Both the position numbers and the translations under genes were made by a program. This document shows positions 14,269 to 17,577 of a stretch of 17,577 nt of DNA, piece by piece (position 1 is the stretch's first letter; every line of letters starts with the position of its first letter). Source of the DNA: Bacteroidales bacterium UBA5281 (GTDB taxonomy: Bacteria > Bacteroidota > Bacteroidia > Bacteroidales > Lentimicrobiaceae); contig DHSR01000008.1 of NCBI GenBank assembly GCA_002410555.1, positions 1-17,577 on the forward strand, read 5' to 3'. The notes under the pieces were generated by a model. It worked only from the letters and a program-made list of their open reading frames with translations, had not been told where the DNA came from and did not search any database.

Positions 14269-14985
14269 TTATTGCTGTCTTAAAACGGCTTTTTCAACGT
14301 CCGCTTTGGCCAGTGGTTTGGTACAGAAGAACCAGTCATAACATTTCATGTTTTCTTTATCTGCCATACGTTCTGCGGCAACACCGCAAGAACCGGCAGT
14401 AGGAACAATAACATCATCACCCGGACGCCAGTCGGCGGGAGTGGCAATGGAGAATGCATCCGCTGCCTGCATAGCAATCAGGGCACGGTATAACTCATCA
14501 AAATTTCTGCCTAAGCTCAAGGGATAATAAATGATGGCACGTATCATCCCTTTGGGATCAACAAAAAAGACGGCACGTACCGCTTTTGTGTTGCTTTCGC
14601 CGGGCATCATCATACCATATTTAGTAGCCACATTCATGCTAATGTCTTCAATCAGCGGGAATTTCACTTCAATGTCTTTCATCCCGTTGTATTCAATCTT
14701 TTCCTTTATGGTCCTCAGCCAGGCAATGTGGCTGTATAGTCCATCAACGGAAAGTCCAACCAGTTCGCAGTTGGCATCATTGAATTTCTTTTCCATACTG
14801 GCAAAAGTCATAAACTCTGAGGTACATACAGGGGTGAAGTCAGCCGGGTGGCTGAATAAAATCACCCATTTACCACTGTAATCTTCGGGAAAGTTGATGT
14901 CTCCCTGAGTAGTAACTGCTTTAAATGAGGGTGCTTTTTCGCCAATGCGCGGCATGGCATAGGTTTCCTGAGTTTGATTTTCCAT
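14269..14985 (-). CDS. Peroxiredoxin, Prx6/1-Cys type (AhpC/TSA family)
   Basis: The 238-residue enzyme reduces H2O2 and organic peroxides. The peroxidatic cysteine is C54 in HPADFTPVCTSEF (46-58), with T51 and H46 completing the active site; R137 (VRAVFFVDPKG) is the likely activating Arg. After the core comes the long Prx6-type C-terminal domain, with C200 (AGSCGVA) and C215 and C221 (MKCYDWFFCTKP). Archaeal Prx6-like enzymes carry a similar pair of C-terminal Cys that serve as resolving thiols, so this is probably a 2-Cys mechanism. It lies among the metal-protein genes and would guard Fe-S or metal clusters from peroxide. A 12-bp palindrome upstream (15074-15085) may be its regulatory site. 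Confidence 0.93.
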   Translation of the reverse strand: MENQTQETYAMPRIGEKAPSFKAVTTQGDINFPEDYSGKWVILFSHPADFTPVCTSEFMTFASMEKKFNDANCELVGLSVDGLYSHIAWLRTIKEKIEYNGMKDIEVKFPLIEDISMNVATKYGMMMPGESNTKAVRAVFFVDPKGMIRAIIYYPLSLGRNFDELYRALIAMQAADAFSIATPADWRPGDDVIVPTAGSCGVAAERMADKENMKCYDWFFCTKPLAKADVEKAVLRQQ

Positions 14986-15073
14986 AGTTTTAATTGTTTA
15001 AGGGTTAATAATTGGATTTTAATTGAGTTAAAGTTAAGTCAACTAATTTAGTTTATTTTTCGATACAAAAATC

Positions 15074-15085
15074 CTTTCCGGAAAG
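15074..15085. promoter_or_regulatory. Perfect 12-bp palindrome upstream of the peroxiredoxin gene
   Basis: CTTTCCGGAAAG is an exact palindrome about 90 nt upstream of the peroxiredoxin ATG (14985). A possible -7 element, GATTTTTG on the minus strand (15073-15066), is adjacent, so the palindrome would sit between the -7 and -33 positions. It may be the operator of a redox or peroxide regulator. Confidence 0.45.
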
Positions 15086-15199
15086 AAATTGCGATAAAGT
15101 AGTGGCGTTTATTTTTCCGGCACACTCTTGCTGAATATTGCAGCATTATTTATCCTGGACTATCGGATTGCGGATCCCTGTTTGCCGGTAAAATATTAT

Positions 15200-15457
15200 T
15201 TACCACCCTCCCCTGAAGCGGTTCTGACATCCTTGTCCTCTTCCGCCTCCGCTGCCATTTCTGCCCATTCCTCTTCCTAATCCCTTTCCCATACCTCTTC
15301 CGGCACCTTGTCGGGGGAAAAAGTCATCGGTTGGATTTTCTATGTTTTCGGGTGTTGTTTGATTTCTGCGCCCTATTCCAAAATTGGTGCAGCGACCCAT
15401 TTTTCGTCCGGTCATCGGACCTTGTCCCATGGGACCTTGTTGATTGAATCCTGGCAT
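15200..15457 (-). CDS. DUF5320-type Gly/Arg-rich small protein
   Basis: The 85-residue protein begins MPGFNQQGPMGQGPMTGRKM, the standard head of DUF5320 proteins (GTGPMGxGPMTGRxxGxC), then has a short spacer with C23 and a low-complexity tail full of G, R and M (GRGMGKGLGRGMGRNGSGGG) with one more Cys near the end. A strong Shine-Dalgarno, AAGGAGG, lies 6-7 nt before the start. Members are very common beside NifX-family genes in anaerobes; the function is unknown, and roles in metal-cluster assembly or nucleic-acid binding by the basic Gly-rich tail are guesses. It is the last gene of the DUF134-led operon before the 214-nt gap. Confidence 0.82.
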   Translation of the reverse strand: MPGFNQQGPMGQGPMTGRKMGRCTNFGIGRRNQTTPENIENPTDDFFPRQGAGRGMGKGLGRGMGRNGSGGGRGQGCQNRFRGGW

Positions 15458-15482
15458 TATAGCCTCCTTTTTTTAATTAAGA

Positions 15483-15665
15483 TTATTGTGCTCCGGCATT
15501 TCGCCGTTTTCCCTGACCTTGTCCTCCGCCGGAATTTCGTTTTTTACCCATTCCTTTACCGAGTTTTGTCAGTTTTTCTTCGGCTGAGGTTCCACTGCAT
15601 GGCCCCAGCTTTCTTCCTGTTTTCTGACCCTTTCCATCGGGGCCTGTTCCATCGAGATTTGGCAT
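15483..15665 (-). CDS. Small DUF5320-like basic protein
   Basis: The 60-residue protein opens MPNLDGTGPDGKGQKTGRKL, with the GTGP-x-G-x-G-x-x-TGR pattern and GPC of DUF5320, and ends with a Lys/Gly/Arg-rich tail (GKGMGKKRNSGGGQGQGKRR). It is a shorter relative of the neighbouring 85-residue protein 25 nt downstream. Its start lies one nucleotide after the stop of NifX copy 3, and the sequence GAAGGAAAA within the NifX gene end serves as its Shine-Dalgarno, so it is translated with it. Function unknown. Confidence 0.72.
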   Translation of the reverse strand: MPNLDGTGPDGKGQKTGRKLGPCSGTSAEEKLTKLGKGMGKKRNSGGGQGQGKRRNAGAQ

Positions 15666-15666
15666 T

Positions 15667-15990
15667 TTATTTTCCTTCTTTAGTTAGTAGTTGAATGATG
15701 TGGTTGATTGTTTTATGATCCTTGACCACAATCATCTGTATATTCAAACTGTCGAGCAATGGCTTGATCCTTAATCCAAAATCGCCGGATATTATCTTAG
15801 ATACATTGCGCGAGGTAATTAATTCAACCGCCGCCTGTCCGGCATGATCTTCCATGCCCTGATTTGGATTGGGAATAAACTCAATAGCTCCGTTTTCAGT
15901 ATCATAAATAACAAACCAGGCACAACGTCCAAAGCTTGAGTCTATTTTTGACTCAAGGCTGTTTCCTGCTGATGCCATTGCTATTTTCAT
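15667..15990 (-). CDS. NifX-family protein, copy 3
   Basis: The 107-residue protein has the same fold signature as the other two NifX-type genes: MKIAMASAGNSLESKIDSSF with the D-x-x-F-G-R-C segment (17-23), FVIYDTENGAIEFI, GMEDHAGQAAVELITSRNVS (45-64), IISGDFGLRIKPLLDSLNIQ (66-85). Its start overlaps the stop of the DUF134 gene by the ATGA tetranucleotide, so the two are translationally coupled. It has a Cys immediately after the conserved FGR (C23), as copy 2 does after FGH. I expect a metal-cluster carrier or sensor; it may be the co-regulator of the DUF134 protein. Confidence 0.88.
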   Translation of the reverse strand: MKIAMASAGNSLESKIDSSFGRCAWFVIYDTENGAIEFIPNPNQGMEDHAGQAAVELITSRNVSKIISGDFGLRIKPLLDSLNIQMIVVKDHKTINHIIQLLTKEGK

Positions 15991-16574
15991 ATCTTTTTCT
16001 TTTTAAGTCCTCTTTTTCCCGCTGCCCCGGCTCTCATCATATTGTGACCGCATTCAGGACAAATTTGTTCTTTACATGGTTGTCCCGGCTGGTGAGCCTG
16101 CTCAGAATGGCACCCGGGACAAATACACATATCCTCCAGGTGGAGGAGCTGATTACCTTCAGGGAAATCAAAATCCACAATCTCCTTACTGCCACACAAA
16201 GGACACATTTCATTTGGGATGTTCTTATGTGGGTGGTTAAAATAGCAGCCACAAGCGTTACAATGATGCCATTCGCTATCAAAATAAACTTTACCGCCTT
16301 CAATGGTTATTTGCCTTCCTTCCACAAAAGCAACAGCTATTTTTTGTAATGCAGAAGCATATATCCGTGTAAATGTTGGCCGGGAAACGCCCATCATAAC
16401 CGAAGCCTGATGGTGGTTTAAGCTGTCATAATCGCTCAGCCTCAATGCTTCATACTCTTCAAACAATACAGTTACAGGCTCTGCAGCCGTACCCTCTGAA
16501 TCTAACCCATAGGGTTTAAAACCTTTGATGGAAGGCGGATTCAATATTCTACGAGGTCTTTTTATTCGCGGCAT
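15987..16574 (-). CDS. DUF134 predicted DNA-binding protein with zinc ribbons
   Basis: The 195-residue protein starts with the DUF134 head MPRIKRPRRI and a winged or sigma-region-4-like helix-turn-helix (residues 37-82; EEYEALRLSDYDSLNHHQAS, then GVSRPTFTRIYASALQKIA), which is the recognition part. A second half (105-178) carries eleven Cys and several His: CNACGC (105-110), CPLCG (124-128), MCICPGCH (149-156), and CKEQICPECGH (167-177). These are zinc ribbons or another metal-sensing unit. The tail KKKKI is basic. DUF134 genes usually lead NifX-family operons and are thought to regulate them. The promoter before this gene carries repeated TAATGTTC elements, as expected for autoregulation. 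Confidence 0.88.
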   Translation of the reverse strand: MPRIKRPRRILNPPSIKGFKPYGLDSEGTAAEPVTVLFEEYEALRLSDYDSLNHHQASVMMGVSRPTFTRIYASALQKIAVAFVEGRQITIEGGKVYFDSEWHHCNACGCYFNHPHKNIPNEMCPLCGSKEIVDFDFPEGNQLLHLEDMCICPGCHSEQAHQPGQPCKEQICPECGHNMMRAGAAGKRGLKKKKI

Positions 16575-16590
16575 ATTATCAGTATGTAAG

Positions 16591-16626
16591 CTAATGTTCG
16601 GTGCAAATATAATGAACTAATGTTCA
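16591..16626. promoter_or_regulatory. Repeated TAATGTTC operator at the DUF134 promoter
   Basis: CTAATGTTC occurs exactly twice (16591-16599 and 16617-16625), 26 bp apart. The second is also part of an inverted repeat, TGAAC-TAAT-GTTCA (16613-16626). One copy lies at the expected transcription start and the other between the -7 and -33 elements. This placement fits a repressor site; the DUF134 protein encoded just downstream is the natural candidate. Confidence 0.65.
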
Positions 16627-16635
16627 CTATACAAG
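16604..16635 (-). promoter_or_regulatory. Bacteroidota-type promoter of the DUF134 operon
   Basis: On the minus strand, TATATTTG (16611-16604) matches TAnnTTTG in all positions and CTTG (16635-16632) supplies the TTG of the -33 element with a 20-nt spacer. Transcription should start near 16598, about 25 nt before the ATG. Confidence 0.75.
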
Positions 16636-16966
16636 TTTTTCTTTAAGTTTTTATATTTTTTTAACTAACTGTTGTTATTAGTTCCCATTATCATTAAAGT
16701 GTATATAGCAGTTATTCAGGGTGTTACGTTGTGGTGAAATTTTGGTATGAACAGAGTTAATTTTTATATGGTTGGAAAGATTTGAGCTTTAATTATCCAT
16801 GTATGAACTTAGTATAGAAACTCCTTTCTTCCATTAAAGTACAAAGAGATAAAGCCTCACCAGGTTTAAATCGCAGATAAACAGAGCTTTATGCAACCGG
16901 TAACTTCGTGTTTTAATGGCATTTTCTTTTATATCTTTTTAGACTGGACTCATAAATGATATAATA
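16636..16966. other. Intergenic gap
   Basis: The 330 nt between the DUF134 promoter and the tRNA promoter are AT-rich and hold no open frame of interest, hairpin terminator or repeat that I can support. Confidence 0.5.
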
Positions 16967-16997
16967 GTTGCACGAAACAAAAATTTATTTAATTTTG
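16967..16997 (+). promoter_or_regulatory. Promoter of the tRNA-Ser gene
   Basis: GTTG (16967-16970) and TAATTTTG (16990-16997) are a close match to the Bacteroidota TTTG / TAnnTTTG promoter with a 19-nt spacer. The tRNA begins 6 nt after the -7 element, so the transcript should have almost no 5' leader. Confidence 0.75.
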
Positions 16998-17002
16998 CCC
17001 CC

Positions 17003-17090
17003 GGAAAGATGGCAGAGTGGTCGATTGCGGCGGTCTTGAAAACCGTTGACCTGCGAGGGTCCGGGGGTTCGAATCCCTCTCTTTCCGCCA
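17003..17090 (+). tRNA. tRNA-Ser (anticodon UGA)
   Basis: The 88-nt gene folds as a class II tRNA. The acceptor stem is GGAAAGA (17003-17009) with TCTTTCC (17080-17086), then discriminator G and encoded CCA (17088-17090). The anticodon stem GCGGT/ACCGT encloses loop CTTGAAA, with anticodon TGA, which reads UCA (serine). A variable arm precedes the T arm (GGGGGTTCGAATCCC). The long variable arm is as expected for serine. It is followed by a strong terminator. Confidence 0.95.
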
Positions 17091-17100
17091 GGCAACTACT

Positions 17101-17130
17101 AAAAATGCCCCGTAACTGCGGGGCATTTTT
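17101..17130 (+). terminator. Intrinsic terminator of the tRNA-Ser gene
   Basis: AAAAATGCCCCG and CGGGGCATTTTT form a perfect 12-bp stem with loop TAACTG, ending in five T. It begins 10 nt after the tRNA CCA end and would also work for a convergent minus-strand transcript. Confidence 0.9.
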
Positions 17131-17283
17131 AGTTCAAAACCCTTTTATTCAGGCTCCAATGAAAAAAAAGGTTTCAACAACAACCGTTTAAGAAAGCTTC
17201 GGGAAGACAATCAGCCAGCACCTGGCCTCCGCCTGTATTTTACACTACCAGAAGCCGTTTTTCATCATTTGATTTATTACGAT

Positions 17284-17508
17284 TCAAATGTGCGTAATGT
17301 CTCCACCAAGGTTCCCAAAGTTGTATAGGAAACAACAGTGAGCACAAGAAAAGTTGATTTTTTTATCTTCTTCACCGGTTAACGGTTTATCACATGGCCA
17401 TTAACTACCTGATATTCCAGGGTTTTGATTTTGAGATTGTGCAAGTATTTTGTTCATGTTAGAAAAAGTAAGTAACACGATAAGTAAAATGGTTATTAAT
17501 TTCTTCAT
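17284..17508 (-). pseudogene. Small secreted Cys-containing protein frame with in-frame TAA
   Basis: On the minus strand, ATG at 17508 opens MKKLITILLIVLLTFSNMNK, a clear Sec signal peptide ending ILAQ, then SQNQNPGISGS and TAA at 17403-17401 (35 residues). The same frame continues past the stop for 38 more codons, WPCDKPLTGEEDKKINFSCA and then HCCFLYNFGN, to a TGA at 17286-17284. An open, Cys-containing continuation suggests one small secreted protein of 74 residues broken by a nonsense mutation; alternatively the 35-residue form is the product and the rest is chance. Family not recognised. Confidence 0.4.
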
Positions 17509-17577
17509 TGTATATTTTCGTCTCCGCTCTTAATAAAAGGGTTTATGAAATATCTGGGCATCTCTAAAAACTCAATG

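Noticed and set aside
10950..16574. Nitrogen-fixation locus
   Set aside because: NifX-family domains are present, but there are no nifHDK, nifE, nifN or nifB genes, so the cluster is not a nif operon.
17003..17130. Integrated element using the tRNA-Ser as attachment site
   Set aside because: There is no integrase and no repeated tRNA 3' end elsewhere in the window.
17131..17327. Plus-strand open frame containing NNNRLRKLREDNQPAPGLRL
   Set aside because: It has no start codon, begins inside the tRNA terminator, and overlaps the stronger secreted-protein frame on the other strand; probably chance.

Overview
The window looks like chromosomal DNA of an anaerobic or microaerophilic Bacteroidota, probably close to the Bacteroidales/Marinilabiliales. 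Three things point there. Several promoters fit the Bacteroidota form (TTG/TTTG, about 20 nt, then TAnnTTTG). The outer-membrane genes (OmpA with TSP type-3 calcium repeats, small beta-barrels ending in aromatic residues) are typical of the phylum. Intergenic DNA carries degenerate short AT-rich repeats of the GATTGCAGATT and TTAGATG kind. This placement is inferred from sequence style, not from a database search.

Left part (1-8980) is loosely packed accessory DNA. It holds an unrecognised protein with no ATG start (27-830), a J-domain protein overlapping a HIRAN-domain protein (minus strand, 2425-1243), and a cupin plus flavin-binding pyridoxamine-oxidase-like pair (2879-3542). Next comes a decayed, duplicated patch (3677-5505): one intact outer-membrane barrel gene, a 3' remnant of a paralogue, a 39-residue membrane protein and its decayed copy, and an orphan open frame. 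Then follow a 505-residue OmpA/TSP3 protein with a clear terminator, a hypothetical gene whose start is overlapped by a 17-codon ORF with a perfect Shine-Dalgarno, and a small lipoprotein.

Right part (9012-16574) is almost entirely on the minus strand. A cobalamin adenosyltransferase precedes a Cys/Met-metabolism PLP enzyme. The rest forms a group found in anaerobes. Reading in the minus direction from 16574 it contains a DUF134 zinc-ribbon regulator, a NifX-family protein, two Gly/Arg/Lys-rich DUF5320 proteins, a peroxiredoxin, a second NifX-family protein with a His-rich tail, a CGGC-domain protein, two consecutive MinD-type ATPases each carrying a two-cluster ferredoxin insertion, and a third NifX-family protein. 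It resembles the orange-protein (ORP) loci of Desulfovibrio, in which paired MinD-ferredoxin ATPases sit beside NifX-like metal-cluster proteins. I infer a metal-cluster or redox-linked ATPase system. The DUF134 gene has a strong promoter overlaid by repeated TAATGTTC elements, which suggests autoregulation.

The right end carries a tRNA-Ser(UGA) with its own promoter and terminator, and a short secreted-protein frame interrupted by an in-frame TAA. Main points for follow-up are the NifX/MinD/CGGC/DUF134 locus and its operator, the uORF at 7628, the duplicated and decayed genes at 3677-5505, and the interrupted secreted ORF at 17284-17508.
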